Source: Pseudomonas chlororaphis subsp. piscium (GTDB lineage Bacteria; Pseudomonadota; Gammaproteobacteria; Pseudomonadales; Pseudomonadaceae). Taken from it: a stretch of DNA of 64,000 nt. Positions 9,329 through 18,116 of the stretch are shown here, piece after piece; positions within the stretch are counted from its first letter, which is position 1; each line of letters opens with the position of its first letter. Where the stretch lies: the NCBI RefSeq assembly GCF_003850345.1, contig NZ_CP027707.1, positions 3,968,001-4,032,000 of the forward strand, written 5' to 3'. The notes beneath the pieces were generated by a model, which saw only the letters and a program-made list of their open reading frames with translations, ran no database searches and was not told where the DNA came from. Both the position numbers and the translations under genes were made by a program.

Positions 9329-10000
9329 ATGCCCACCTCCGAGATTGCCCTGCTGCACAGCTGGCAGCACAACGCCCAGGCCTGGATCGAGGCCATCCGC
9401 AACGGCGCCATCGAAAGTCGCGTCGAAGTCACCGACCAGGCGATCCTGCTGGCGGTGCTAGGCCGTCAGCCCGAGCGTGTGCTCGACCTCGGCTGCGGCG
9501 AAGGCTGGCTGTTACGGGCCCTGGCTCAGCGGGGCATCGAGGCGGTCGGGGTGGATGGCGATGCGACCCTGGTCGAGGCCGCGCGCGCCGCGGGTTCGGC
9601 AACGGTGCATGTGGCCAACTATGCCGCGCTGGTGGAAGCACAGGTGGATATCGGCCGCGACTACAACCTGATCTGCGCCAACTTCGCCCTGCTGCACCAG
9701 GACATCATCCCGCTGCTGGCCGCCATGCACGCCCTGCTCGCACCCGGCGGCGCGCTGGCGATCCAGACCCTGCACCCCTGGACCGCAGCGGCCGGCGACT
9801 ATCAGGACGGCTGGCGCGAAGAGACCTTCGCCGGGTTCAAGGGCCAGTGGCAGCCCATGCCGTGGTACTTCCGCACCCTGTCCAGCTGGCTCAATGCCCT
9901 GGACATGGCCGGCTTCCAGCTGGCCAGCCTGCAGGAACCGCAACACCCGCAAAGCCCGGTGCCGCAGTCGTTGCTGCTGGTGGCCGAGCGGCGTGGGTGA
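9329..10000 (+). CDS. Class I SAM-dependent methyltransferase
   Basis: A 223-residue methyltransferase. Motif I is VLDLGCGEGWLLRAL (about residues 49-63), followed by the acidic motif II (VGVDGD), motif III/IV around YNLICANFALLH (about 111-122) and a post-motif strand LAPGGALAIQTLHPW. The start at 9329 (MPTSEIALLH) follows GAGGAC; a TTG start at 9296 in the same frame is less likely. Substrate unknown. It stands alone, convergent with the amidohydrolase operon. Confidence 0.85.
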   Translation: MPTSEIALLHSWQHNAQAWIEAIRNGAIESRVEVTDQAILLAVLGRQPERVLDLGCGEGWLLRALAQRGIEAVGVDGDATLVEAARAAGSATVHVANYAALVEAQVDIGRDYNLICANFALLHQDIIPLLAAMHALLAPGGALAIQTLHPWTAAAGDYQDGWREETFAGFKGQWQPMPWYFRTLSSWLNALDMAGFQLASLQEPQHPQSPVPQSLLLVAERRG

Positions 10001-10030
10001 TGAGGAAAATCCAGCCCGCCTGCCCTTTCG

Positions 10031-10870
10031 CTAAAAGCCGAATAGCGCTCTGGGCGAGTCCACCAGCAGTGCACGCGCAAACGGCGTCGAACACCCCAGC
10101 GCATCCAGCTGCTCGATCACCCTGCCGAAACTGACACTGTCTTCATGCTGGGTATGGGGCCAGTCGCTGCCCCATACCAAACGCTGAATACCAAAGCTTT
10201 GCTCCATCAGCGGCAATGCATTCCGAGCAAATTCGAGGTTCTGGCGATCCGTCCCGCCCAATCGATAGATACCGGACACCTTCATCCATACCTGCTCGCT
10301 CAACCCCAGTTCGAGCATCTCGGCAAACCCCGGTTGATCGATGCTCAAGCGCGCATCCGGGCGACCGAAGTGATCGACCACCAGCTTGATGCCGAATGGA
10401 ATCAGTTGCCCGAGCAGCAGCGGCAAGTCCTCCACATGCCGGTGTAACTCGACATGCCAGCCCAGTTCCGCGAGGTGGCCGAAGAAGTCTTTCCAACCCT
10501 CTTCGCGAAAGTCAGGCAATACCTTGCCCATGAGGTTCAAGCGCACCCCGACCACGCCCAGCCGGGCCATCTCGTGCAAGGCCGCGCGACTGATCTGCGG
10601 CTCGACCACCACCACCCCGCGCAAACGCGCCGGCGCCTGTTGCAACGCCGCCAGCAGGTAGCTGTTGTCGGTGCCCAGAAAGCTCGGCTGCACCAGCACG
10701 CCATGACTCAAGCCATGCGCCTGCAAGTGCTTCAGGTATTCCCCAAGCGGGGCATCATAGCCAGGGGTGTAACGCCGGGCTGCGACCAGGTTCAGTGTGC
10801 GGTTGAACACATGGGCATGGGCGTCGATGCCGACGATCGACTCAGAACGGGTATCAGGCATGGATTTCAT
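10031..10870 (-). CDS. Amidohydrolase-2 family metal-dependent hydrolase
   Basis: A 279-residue TIM-barrel hydrolase. It has the N-terminal metal motif DAHAHVF (about residues 16-22), central histidines (HVELHRHVED; VVDHFGRPD, about 160-170) and the C-terminal WGSDWPHTQ that supplies the last aspartate. The family includes lactonases and decarboxylases of aromatic-acid breakdown, such as 2-pyrone-4,6-dicarboxylate lactonase and sulfomuconolactone hydrolase. It lies 19 bp after the MFS gene and is last in a gntR-MFS-hydrolase operon, so it probably acts on what the transporter imports. Initiation could be at the first Met or at the one three codons later. Confidence 0.85.
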   Translation of the reverse strand: MKSMPDTRSESIVGIDAHAHVFNRTLNLVAARRYTPGYDAPLGEYLKHLQAHGLSHGVLVQPSFLGTDNSYLLAALQQAPARLRGVVVVEPQISRAALHEMARLGVVGVRLNLMGKVLPDFREEGWKDFFGHLAELGWHVELHRHVEDLPLLLGQLIPFGIKLVVDHFGRPDARLSIDQPGFAEMLELGLSEQVWMKVSGIYRLGGTDRQNLEFARNALPLMEQSFGIQRLVWGSDWPHTQHEDSVSFGRVIEQLDALGCSTPFARALLVDSPRALFGF

Positions 10871-10889
10871 CTATCGAAGGTAATGATCA

Positions 10890-12179
10890 TCAAGCTCGGG
10901 CCTGCTCGGTGCCGGTGTTGGTCGCGGGTGCCGACGCCTGGGTAGTTTCGAGGCTTCGGCCACGGGTTTCCGGCAAGCAAAGTGCGGCAACCACCGCCAC
11001 GCCATAAGCGATGCCGGCGTCGATACCAATGGCAGAGCCCAGCGACATGGAATCGCTCATGTGGCCCACCAGGAACGGGAACACCGCCGAGAGCACCCGG
11101 CCGAAGTTGTAGCAGAACCCCACACCGGCACCGCGCACGTCGGCCGGGTACAACTCGTTGAACAACGCCCCCAGGCTCGCCGGAATACCCGCGGCAAAGA
11201 AACCCAAGGGGAAGCCGAGGAACAGCATCTGCGTATTGGTCAGCGGCAGGAAGACATAGCACTGCACGGTGACGACGCAGCACAAGGCGAACAGCACAAT
11301 GTTTTTACGCCGGCCAATGCGGTCGATCAGAAAGCCGCTGACCACACAACCGCACCAGAAGGCGAAGATGATCACGGCCAGGTAGCCACCCGAGTTCAGC
11401 ACGGACAGGTTGCGCTCAGTCTTGAGAAAGGTCGGCAACCACGTCATCACGGCGTGGTACCCCCCATGGGCGCCGAGGCCCAGGAGACCGCCAAACAACG
11501 TCACGCGCAACAGCTCGGGACGGAAGATTCCGGCCAGGGATTTGAAGAAGCTTTGTGGAATGGCCTGTGCTTTTTGCAGGCGCTGGAAGCTGTCGGGCTC
11601 CTGGACATTGCGTCGCACCCAGATGATCAGGAGCGAGGGCAGCAAGCCGACCAGGAACATCACACGCCAGGCCATGTCCTGGGGCACCAGGGAGTAAATC
11701 AGCGCGAACACGCCAACGGCCAGGCCCCAACCCACGGCCCAGGCACTTTGCACAGTGCCCATCACCTTGCCGCGATACTTCGGGTTGATCGTTTCGGCCA
11801 TCAACACCGCGCCGGCGGCCCACTCCCCGCCGATGCCAAAACCCTGCAGGGCCTTGACGATCAACAGCTGGTGCAAGCCAGTGACGAACGCGGACAGAAA
11901 GGTAAAAAACGAAAACCACAGGATCATCCATTGCAGCGTGCGCACTCGACCGTAGCGGTCGGACAAGGTCCCCCCGACCCAGCCGCCGATGGCCGAGGTG
12001 ATCAGGGTGACACCACTGATCAGCCCCGCATCGCCCTTGGTCAAGGCGAACGCGGCGATCAACGCCGGAATCGCCAGGCCGAACATCTGTACTTCCAGTG
12101 CATCGAGCGACCAACCGCCGAAGCAGGCCCAAAACGTCTTGCGCTCCCGAGGAGTGACTTGGCGATACCAACTGAACAT
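10890..12179 (-). CDS. MFS transporter (organic/aromatic acid type)
   Basis: A 429-residue, 12-helix major facilitator. It has the A-motif GGTLSDRYGRVRTLQ between helices 2 and 3 (about residues 69-83), GFGIGGEWAAGAVLMAE in helix 4, and a second-half A-like motif GFLIDRIGRRKN (about 283-294). These features are those of the aromatic-acid:proton and sialate/metabolite:proton symporters. The start ATG has AAGGAT 11 bp upstream. It follows the GntR regulator gene by 136 bp and precedes the hydrolase gene by 19 bp, which suggests substrate uptake under GntR control. Confidence 0.88.
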   Translation of the reverse strand: MFSWYRQVTPRERKTFWACFGGWSLDALEVQMFGLAIPALIAAFALTKGDAGLISGVTLITSAIGGWVGGTLSDRYGRVRTLQWMILWFSFFTFLSAFVTGLHQLLIVKALQGFGIGGEWAAGAVLMAETINPKYRGKVMGTVQSAWAVGWGLAVGVFALIYSLVPQDMAWRVMFLVGLLPSLLIIWVRRNVQEPDSFQRLQKAQAIPQSFFKSLAGIFRPELLRVTLFGGLLGLGAHGGYHAVMTWLPTFLKTERNLSVLNSGGYLAVIIFAFWCGCVVSGFLIDRIGRRKNIVLFALCCVVTVQCYVFLPLTNTQMLFLGFPLGFFAAGIPASLGALFNELYPADVRGAGVGFCYNFGRVLSAVFPFLVGHMSDSMSLGSAIGIDAGIAYGVAVVAALCLPETRGRSLETTQASAPATNTGTEQARA

Positions 12180-12315
12180 GATTTTTATCCTTATGAGTGG
12201 AACGTGAAGCAGCCGAACGCGAACCGCGCCGCTACCGGGCCAGTCAGGGCAAATACATCGATGAACTCAGCGGCGAGCGACTCGCCGCCAAAGGGTCCGC
12301 TACCCAGGCATTGGG

Positions 12316-13047
12316 TCAGCGAATTTCCACGCTGTAGCGGAAATGCTCGGCATGCCCGCGGGAACGCCGCCATTCCAGAGGCGTACCGGCGTAGTCGCGC
12401 GCCAGGCGCTCGATCACCACCACCGGGCTGTTGACCGGCACTTGCAGCAACCGGGCATGCACGTCATTCACCGATTCGGCGGTAAGGGTTTCTTCGGCAT
12501 AGGCGACGACCTGGCCGCACACCTCTTCGTAGATCGGGTAAAGCAGTGGCCCCTTTTCAGCCAGGTCGATCTCCAACAGCCGTTGAAAGCGGCTGCGCGG
12601 CAACCAGATTTCTTCGGCCAGCACCGGCTGAACATCCAGCAGACGCACACGGACAATGCGAATCACCGGCGCGTCGGCTGGCAGCCCCAATGCCTGGGCC
12701 ACCGCCGAGGGCGCGGTTACCGGTTCGATCGACAAGATGCGACTCTCCGGCACCTGGCGCTCGCCGGCGGGGGTTTGAAAACGGAAGAAACGAAACAGCG
12801 AAGACTGAAACTGTGGCCGGCGAATGAAGGTGCCTCGCCCCTGCTGACGCTCCAGAATGCCCTCGCTGACCAACGCATCGACCGCCTTGCGCACGGTACC
12901 GGTGGACAGCTGGTACTCCGCCGAAAGCGCAGCCTCGGTGGGAATCGCCTCCCCCGGACGCCAGCGATTGTTGGCGATCTGTTCGGCCAAATGATCCCGC
13001 AGGCGTTGGTACAGCGGCAGGCGAACATCACTGGAGAGAGAATTCAT
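12316..13047 (-). CDS. GntR-family regulator with UTRA domain (HutC subfamily)
   Basis: A 243-residue regulator. The N-terminal winged helix-turn-helix (about residues 9-75) contains PLYQRLRDHLAEQI, GEAIPTEAALSAEYQLS and GTVRKAVDALVSEGILERQQGRGTF, the GntR signature. The C-terminal UTRA ligand-binding domain (about 95-237) includes EEIWLPRSRF and VVIERLARDYAGTPLEWRRS. The HutC subfamily usually represses neighbouring uptake and catabolic genes until a small ligand binds. It is first in the operon with the MFS transporter and hydrolase. AAGGTG precedes the ATG. Confidence 0.9.
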   Translation of the reverse strand: MNSLSSDVRLPLYQRLRDHLAEQIANNRWRPGEAIPTEAALSAEYQLSTGTVRKAVDALVSEGILERQQGRGTFIRRPQFQSSLFRFFRFQTPAGERQVPESRILSIEPVTAPSAVAQALGLPADAPVIRIVRVRLLDVQPVLAEEIWLPRSRFQRLLEIDLAEKGPLLYPIYEEVCGQVVAYAEETLTAESVNDVHARLLQVPVNSPVVVIERLARDYAGTPLEWRRSRGHAEHFRYSVEIR

Positions 13048-13275
13048 CGACTTTATTCACCTTGTTATCTAGTCATCTATATGAATATTGGTGGCGAGTA
13101 TTTCCCTAGACGACTTGGCTGTCAAGGAGACGCGAGGCAGCTTGCTGACCAATGGCACGGCGCCGAATGGTCAGCCCTGTGTCAGCTCCAATCGCGCCTT
13201 CTTACCGGTGCGACAGGTCGAAGCCAGCCTGGCCGTACCGCCCAACAGCACTCGGAACCGTGGTAAAGCCCTTCT
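13048..13275. promoter_or_regulatory. Upstream region of the gntR-MFS-hydrolase operon
   Basis: About 230 bp between the gntR start and the end of the GNAT gene. The AT-rich stretch 13062-13092 next to gntR contains the near-palindrome TCATCTATATGA and the repeat ATCTA-N3-ATCTA, a candidate autoregulatory operator. This is motif reading only. Confidence 0.3.
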
Positions 13276-13776
13276 CTAGACAGAGAGGACAAAACGGCAT
13301 TCGCCCCCTGCCTTGCCGTCTTCTGCGGATGGCTCAAGCAAGAACCCGCAGCGCTCCACCACCTTGGTCGAGCCGAGATTTTCCTTGTAGACATAAGCCA
13401 CCAGTTGCGTCAGGTGCCAGCGCGTCCGCGCTTGCTGGATCAGATGGCGCAGCGCCTGTGTCGCGAGCCCCTGGCCGCAAGCGCTTTGGGCAATCCGATA
13501 GCCGACTTCGGCAGAACCCTGCGCACTATCGATGTTTTTCAGGTTGGCGCGGCCGATGATGGTTCCGCTGCAATCCTCGATCACCAGCGGATGCCAGGTG
13601 CCAGCCGCGAAACCGGCCAGGTAGCCTTCGATATGCTCGGCGACGCCCTGCACCGAATAAAAAGCAGGGGCGCGCGCCTCGATATGGGATTCGAACCACT
13701 CACGGTTCCGGGTTTCGAACGCCAGCAGCGCTTCAGTATCCGTATGGCTCAGCTCGCGCACTTTGAACGACTGCAT
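13276..13776 (-). CDS. GNAT-family N-acetyltransferase (RimJ/RimL-like)
   Basis: A 166-residue acetyltransferase. The acetyl-CoA loop is represented by YRIAQSACGQGLATQALRHLI (Q/G-x-x-G-x-A form, about residues 93-113), preceded by AEVGYRI and followed by LVAYVYKENLGSTKVVERCGF, the usual RimJ/RimL-type C-terminal helix and strand. The start at 13776 is chosen because AGGAGAGGTG precedes it; a start two codons upstream is also possible. The acceptor could be a protein N-terminus, an antibiotic or a small amine; the neighbours do not help. Confidence 0.85.
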   Translation of the reverse strand: MQSFKVRELSHTDTEALLAFETRNREWFESHIEARAPAFYSVQGVAEHIEGYLAGFAAGTWHPLVIEDCSGTIIGRANLKNIDSAQGSAEVGYRIAQSACGQGLATQALRHLIQQARTRWHLTQLVAYVYKENLGSTKVVERCGFLLEPSAEDGKAGGECRFVLSV

Positions 13777-13977
13777 GCACACCTCTCCTTGTTCTCATGG
13801 GTCATTGCCCGGACTTGCCCTCCTGGCGGCCGTTCCTGCGGGAACTTCAGGTGACTGGCCAGGTCGATAGCAGCCCCTTCATCGGTCATGACGGGACAAT
13901 GAACACACCCCGGCCGAGCAACGCTGAAGGCCTGTTTTACGCCCGTACCGTCGATGATCAACCGAGTCTGCCCCCTG

Positions 13978-14742
13978 ATGCCAACCAAGCGTTTTCTGCC
14001 GGGTCTGATCCTGGCGCTCTGCGCAGTCGCGTCGCATTGTTCGGTTGCGGCCGAGCGCAAAGCCTCTCAGCAAAGTAACACCGCATCAACCACCCTGATC
14101 GAGTCCGCCTCGCAGCAGTATGCAGATGGCCAGTTGGACCAGGCCGCTGCCACGCTGGAGCGTGCCCTGCATATCCAACCGAACAATCCTGCGACATTGC
14201 ATTACCTCGGCGTGTTGCGTCTTCAGCAGGGGCAGTATCAGCAGGCTGAGGCGCTGGCGACTCGCTCCAACATGCGGGTCGGTCGCAACGTCGCGTTACG
14301 CAATCGCAACCTCCAATTGATCCAGGCAGCGCAGAAGGCCCTGGCGTCGAATAACCCACCCAACGCCGACAAGCCTCTTGTTGCCGTACAGGAAGGCCTG
14401 GAAGAAGAGGTTAAAAGGCGCCGTGAAGCAGAAATTGTCGCCGCCGAGCAGCCCACGCCGGACACTGAACGCCGCACTGAAGCCTTCACCCGCGAAGCGG
14501 AAGAGAACGCGGCAGACTGGCCGTCGGATGGCCGGACACGCCCCGAAGGGCAACTGCGAATGACGTCCGCCGAGCCAGCCTCCACGTACGACGAGATTGA
14601 GATTCCCCGTGGCCATCGGCCGCCTCCGGGTAAATGTCGAATCTGGTTTCCCGATCGCCCGCCGGGGCATCAGCCCAAACCCGGCAAATGCAAGAAGCTG
14701 CGCGATCGGGTTCCGCCCGGAGCCTACCTGGTGCAGGGTTGA
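13978..14742 (+). CDS. Exported TPR-containing protein with C-terminal Pro/Cys-rich repeat
   Basis: A 254-residue predicted periplasmic protein. A signal peptide (MPTKRFLPGLIL to SVAA) is followed by one clear tetratricopeptide unit (about residues 48-81, YADGQLDQAAATLERALHIQPNN and LHYLGVLRLQQGQY), a charged, likely helical middle section (EEEVKRRREAE) and a C-terminal tail with two PPGKC/KPGKC units flanking RIWFPDRPPG. The tail motif recurs in several uncharacterised proteobacterial proteins, as far as I recall. Initiation at 13978 puts the signal peptide at the N-terminus; an ATG at 13954 would add eight residues. Function unknown. Confidence 0.72.
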   Translation: MPTKRFLPGLILALCAVASHCSVAAERKASQQSNTASTTLIESASQQYADGQLDQAAATLERALHIQPNNPATLHYLGVLRLQQGQYQQAEALATRSNMRVGRNVALRNRNLQLIQAAQKALASNNPPNADKPLVAVQEGLEEEVKRRREAEIVAAEQPTPDTERRTEAFTREAEENAADWPSDGRTRPEGQLRMTSAEPASTYDEIEIPRGHRPPPGKCRIWFPDRPPGHQPKPGKCKKLRDRVPPGAYLVQG

Positions 14743-14816
14743 GTGTCCGAGCGCGCTTCTGAGCGCTCTCTGCCGATCATGCATAACACACAGGAAACCC
14801 GGGGGCGCTTCACACC

Positions 14817-15719
14817 TCAGCCCTCGCCTCCCAAGGCGTCAGCTTCAACCTTCTCCAGGGCCAGGGCTTCGAGCAGCACCTGCTCCAGCATGGCAAAAAA
14901 ACATTTGATGTGAGCCTGCTTCAAGGCCTGTGGCCGGGTCACCAGATAGACCTCCATATCGGGAAGCTGGAGCTGCGGGAACAGCTCGATCAGGTCCTGC
15001 GCCAGCACACGCGGCAGTACCGCGATCCCCAGGCCTCGCTTCACCGCGTCCAGCTGCAGGGCGAATGAGTTCACGCTGATCTGCGCGCGCTCCAGGCCGG
15101 CGGCCTTGGCTGCGCGCACTTGCGGCAACATGTCCAGCGGCGGCAACAGGCCGATATTGACTGCCGTGGCCGGCGTCACCTGTGGAAAGCGCCGCAGATA
15201 ATCCGCAGCGGCGAAGACGCCGTAGGCGAGCCGGCCTATGGGTCGATAAATCAGCGACGGCTCACCAAGGTGCGCGGTACGCAGCGCAATGTCGGCCACG
15301 CCACGGACGATCTTGTGAAAGTCGGCGGCCACCAGCAACTCCACCGTGCAACGCGGGTGAAGCGCGGTGAAGCGACTCGCCGCCTCCAGCACACACGACG
15401 CAAAACCCTCCCCCGCACTGACCAGGACACTGCCCGACAGCTCGGTGTCCAGCGCGGACCGGCCGGCAACGGTTTGCCGCCTCAAGCCCGCTTCCGCCGC
15501 CAGGGCCACTTCCACCAGGGACTGCCCCCGCGAGGTCAACCAGCACCCTTCGACGCCGCGCTCGACGAGCGGCTCGCCCAGGGTGCTCTCAAGCTGGGTC
15601 AACCGGCGGGACACGGTAGACGCCGCGATCCCCAGCATCTGGCCCGCTTGCAAAAAACTGCCACGCCGCGAGACGGCCAACAGCAGGCGAAGATCGTCCC
15701 AATTCGCTTCCGACACCAT
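14817..15719 (-). CDS. LysR-family transcriptional regulator
   Basis: A 300-residue LysR regulator: N-terminal helix-turn-helix (about residues 6-65, SFLQAGQMLGIAASTVSRRLTQLE) and effector-binding domain (about 92-290). It is divergent from the SnoaL-like/NAD-epimerase gene pair with about 107 bp between the starts, the classic arrangement for a LysR protein controlling the neighbouring operon. The C-terminus is unusually rich in acidic and Leu residues. The ligand is unknown. Confidence 0.88.
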   Translation of the reverse strand: MVSEANWDDLRLLLAVSRRGSFLQAGQMLGIAASTVSRRLTQLESTLGEPLVERGVEGCWLTSRGQSLVEVALAAEAGLRRQTVAGRSALDTELSGSVLVSAGEGFASCVLEAASRFTALHPRCTVELLVAADFHKIVRGVADIALRTAHLGEPSLIYRPIGRLAYGVFAAADYLRRFPQVTPATAVNIGLLPPLDMLPQVRAAKAAGLERAQISVNSFALQLDAVKRGLGIAVLPRVLAQDLIELFPQLQLPDMEVYLVTRPQALKQAHIKCFFAMLEQVLLEALALEKVEADALGGEG

Positions 15720-15826
15720 GCTTTATCTCCTCCCTGATTTGCAGATATGCAAAGCCATTATGCAGGAGTCGCTGTTTTTCGAGAGGGGGCTCGACGGTAT
15801 ATCTACAGGCCCTGGAAACGAATGGA
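15720..15826. promoter_or_regulatory. Divergent promoter region, LysR gene / SnoaL-epimerase operon
   Basis: A 107-bp gap between two divergent starts. It contains the dyad TTTGCAGATATGCAAA at 15737-15752 (TTTGCA-N4-TGCAAA), a perfect 6-bp inverted repeat of the size expected for a LysR binding site. The dyad is visible directly; its role as operator is inference. Confidence 0.5.
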
Positions 15827-16255
15827 ATGGACTGTATGCCGATTGGCCCCAACGACTATGCGCAACACGCCGCCAATGCCTTCAATCGCCGTGATGTGGA
15901 GGCGATGCTGGCGCTGGTGAGCGAAGACTTCACCTACCTCGATAGCGCGGGGATACAAGTGGGTCGCGAAGCCATGCGCCAACGGGAAACCGCATTGTTC
16001 GAAGCTTTCCCCGATGCCCACGTGATCCTCAGTCCGTTCGCCGTCGGCGTCGATCGCCTGGCGCTGACGGCCATGCTCAGTGGCACTTTCGCCGCGCCCC
16101 TGGTGCTGCCGGACCGGGTGCTTGCACCCCATGGACGTTTTATTGCCGTGCACTACGCCGCGCACTTCACCTTCAAGGATGGGTGGGCCATCCATGAAGA
16201 GGTGTTCTTCGACAGCGCGATATTGATGCCGTCAGCCGAACCGAGCGAGGGTTGA
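15827..16255 (+). CDS. SnoaL-like/NTF2-fold protein
   Basis: A 142-residue protein with the cone-shaped NTF2 fold pattern: an N-terminal helix with YAQHAANAFNRRDVEAMLALVSEDFTY, the Asp/Arg core strands, and a terminal sheet (VHYAAHFTFKDGWAIHEEVFFD). Members include polyketide cyclases, ester isomerases and binding proteins; sequence alone does not choose among them. It ends 3 bp before the epimerase gene, so the two are probably translated together. Initiation may instead be at the ATG at 15836. Confidence 0.75.
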   Translation: MDCMPIGPNDYAQHAANAFNRRDVEAMLALVSEDFTYLDSAGIQVGREAMRQRETALFEAFPDAHVILSPFAVGVDRLALTAMLSGTFAAPLVLPDRVLAPHGRFIAVHYAAHFTFKDGWAIHEEVFFDSAILMPSAEPSEG

Positions 16256-16258
16256 GCC

Positions 16259-17311
16259 ATGCGTCGTGCATTCGTGACCGGCGCCACCGGTCTGCTGGGC
16301 AACAACCTGGTGCGTGAGTTGGTCGCGCGAGGCTGCGCGGTCAAGGCCCTGGTGCGCTCGAGGGCCAAGGGTGAACAGCAGTTCAAGAACCTGGCGGGCG
16401 TGGAGCTGGTCGTGGGCGACATGGGCGATGTCGAGGCCTTCGCCGCGGCCTTGCAAGACTGCGACACGCTGTTTCATACCGCGGCGTTCTTTCGCGACAA
16501 CTACCAGGGCGGCAGCCACTGGCAGGAACTCGAAAAGATCAACGTCATCGGTACCCAGGAGCTGATCGCCCAGGCCTACCGCGCCGGTATCCGCCGGTTT
16601 ATCCATACCTCCTCGATTGCCGTGCTAGACGGCGCGCCGGGAGCCTCCATCGATGAAACCTGCCTGCGCGACGACGCCAACGCGGATGGCTACTACCGCA
16701 GCAAGATCCTCGCCGACCGAGCCATCCTGGCGTTCCTCGAGACCCATCCCGAAATGCAGGCCTGCATGGTCCTACCGGGCTGGATGTGGGGCCCCGGCGA
16801 CCTCGGCCCGACCTCCTCGGGGCAGTTGGTCAACGATGTCCTGCGCGGCAAGTTGCCCGGGCTGATCCCCGGCAGTTTCTCCGTCGTCGATGCCCGCGAT
16901 GTGGCCCTGGCGCAGATTGCCGCGGCCAGGTACGGGCGCAGCGGCGAACGCTATCTGGCGGCGGGCCGGCATATGACCATGGCCGAGCTGGTGCCTGTAC
17001 TCGGGCGTATCGCCGGAGTCAAGACACCTGCACGCTATGTGCCGCTCCCCCTTCTCTACACCCTGGCGGCGGTGCAGGAGATCTACGCGCGCCTGACCGG
17101 CAGGCCCATCCTGCTGAGCATGGCCACCCTGCGCCTGCTGGTACGGGAAAAGGACCGTACCCGTTTCAACCACCGCAAGAGCGAAGAAGGACTGGGCCTG
17201 ACCTTCCGGGCACTTGAGCTGACGATCACCGACACCGTGGCGTGGTACCGCGACCGCAACTGGTTTGAAACCCAGCGCGCAAGACCCACCCGCGTCATGG
17301 CCGAAGACTGA
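16259..17311 (+). CDS. NAD-dependent epimerase/dehydratase (extended SDR)
   Basis: A 350-residue extended short-chain dehydrogenase. The Rossmann motif TGATGLLGNNLV (about residues 7-18), the VGDMGD segment after strand 3, the HTSSIAVL strand containing the catalytic Ser, and the YYRSK motif (about 143-147, Tyr and Lys catalytic) are all present. The C-terminal part resembles dihydroflavonol/hopanoid-type reductases of the SDR superfamily. It lies 3 bp after the SnoaL-like gene and opposite the LysR regulator, so the two enzymes likely serve one pathway induced through that regulator. Substrate unknown. Confidence 0.85.
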   Translation: MRRAFVTGATGLLGNNLVRELVARGCAVKALVRSRAKGEQQFKNLAGVELVVGDMGDVEAFAAALQDCDTLFHTAAFFRDNYQGGSHWQELEKINVIGTQELIAQAYRAGIRRFIHTSSIAVLDGAPGASIDETCLRDDANADGYYRSKILADRAILAFLETHPEMQACMVLPGWMWGPGDLGPTSSGQLVNDVLRGKLPGLIPGSFSVVDARDVALAQIAAARYGRSGERYLAAGRHMTMAELVPVLGRIAGVKTPARYVPLPLLYTLAAVQEIYARLTGRPILLSMATLRLLVREKDRTRFNHRKSEEGLGLTFRALELTITDTVAWYRDRNWFETQRARPTRVMAED

Positions 17312-17463
17312 CTTTTGCAGATGGCGTGACCGTCGAGTCCACAAAGCCGCTGGTCTCGCCTCGCATTGCTGCAGTTTCGTGCTGGCATCAGAGCGATGTC
17401 TCGAGCGCCCGAAACCACACTTCGCGTACCCTCTCCACAATCTCCTCAAGGACGTAAAAGACT

Positions 17464-17628
17464 GTGAACAGGGAAATCATCCTGATGCGCCACGGCCAGC
17501 CAAAGCTGGCCGCCACCGACAAACTGTCCGCGCTCGATATGCAGGATTGGAGCAACTTTTCTGAAGACCCAGTAAATAACGGTTTGTACGGCAGCCAGTT
17601 TTCACATATGTACCACCTTCATTTCTAG
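17464..17628 (+). pseudogene. Histidine-phosphatase family gene, 5' fragment (split by an AT-rich insert)
   Basis: A GTG start at 17464, with AAGGA 11 bp upstream, opens a frame reading IILMRHGQP, the catalytic RHG signature of phosphoglycerate-mutase-like histidine phosphatases. It continues KLSALDMQDW to about 17555, where homology stops; the frame then runs through AT-rich DNA to TAG at 17626-17628. The rest of the protein (EQYNRSEIT to LLLGHGFMNRLIARQL) resumes near 18645. The two pieces join end to end with essentially no gap, so one gene was interrupted. Confidence 0.75.
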
Positions 17629-18116
17629 CTCCCCTCAAGACGGCTTCTCCGGACCTTACTTCCCCCCCCTCAGGCCTAGATCCGGCCTTAGCGCACAGCG
17701 GTCTATAAAACCTTACAATTGATCCAAAAGAATCACACCGAGTCTTACTCGCATCAACTCAATAGTACAAATACTTTTATTGAAACTGGCATCCAACAAA
17801 TACACAGCGCAAGCCTTTGCTAACAGATTCACATCTGTATTCTTCTGGCTGTGTCCAGCACTGAACATAGCCATAGTTGCCCGACAGACGGTGATCACCG
17901 CTCTGCTTCTACTTTTTGTAACCAATTTATTTCAAACCCTTGATCTAGAGCCTTTTGCATACCGTAAGGCGACTATAAACCTAATAGCACCTAGATTTCT
18001 GAACCGCACTTTTATTTTGAAACTGAGTCTATCAACCACCATTACCGTAGATAGACTCAAAGCCGAGCCATATCCTGGCCAACTATTATCAACTTATGTT
18101 TGAAAAGGAATTCATA

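Noticed and set aside
17780..18103. A 107-codon frame in the AT-rich insert
   Set aside because: No ribosome-binding site or domain, and composition typical of random AT-rich sequence. Only the gene at 18117 has expression signals.
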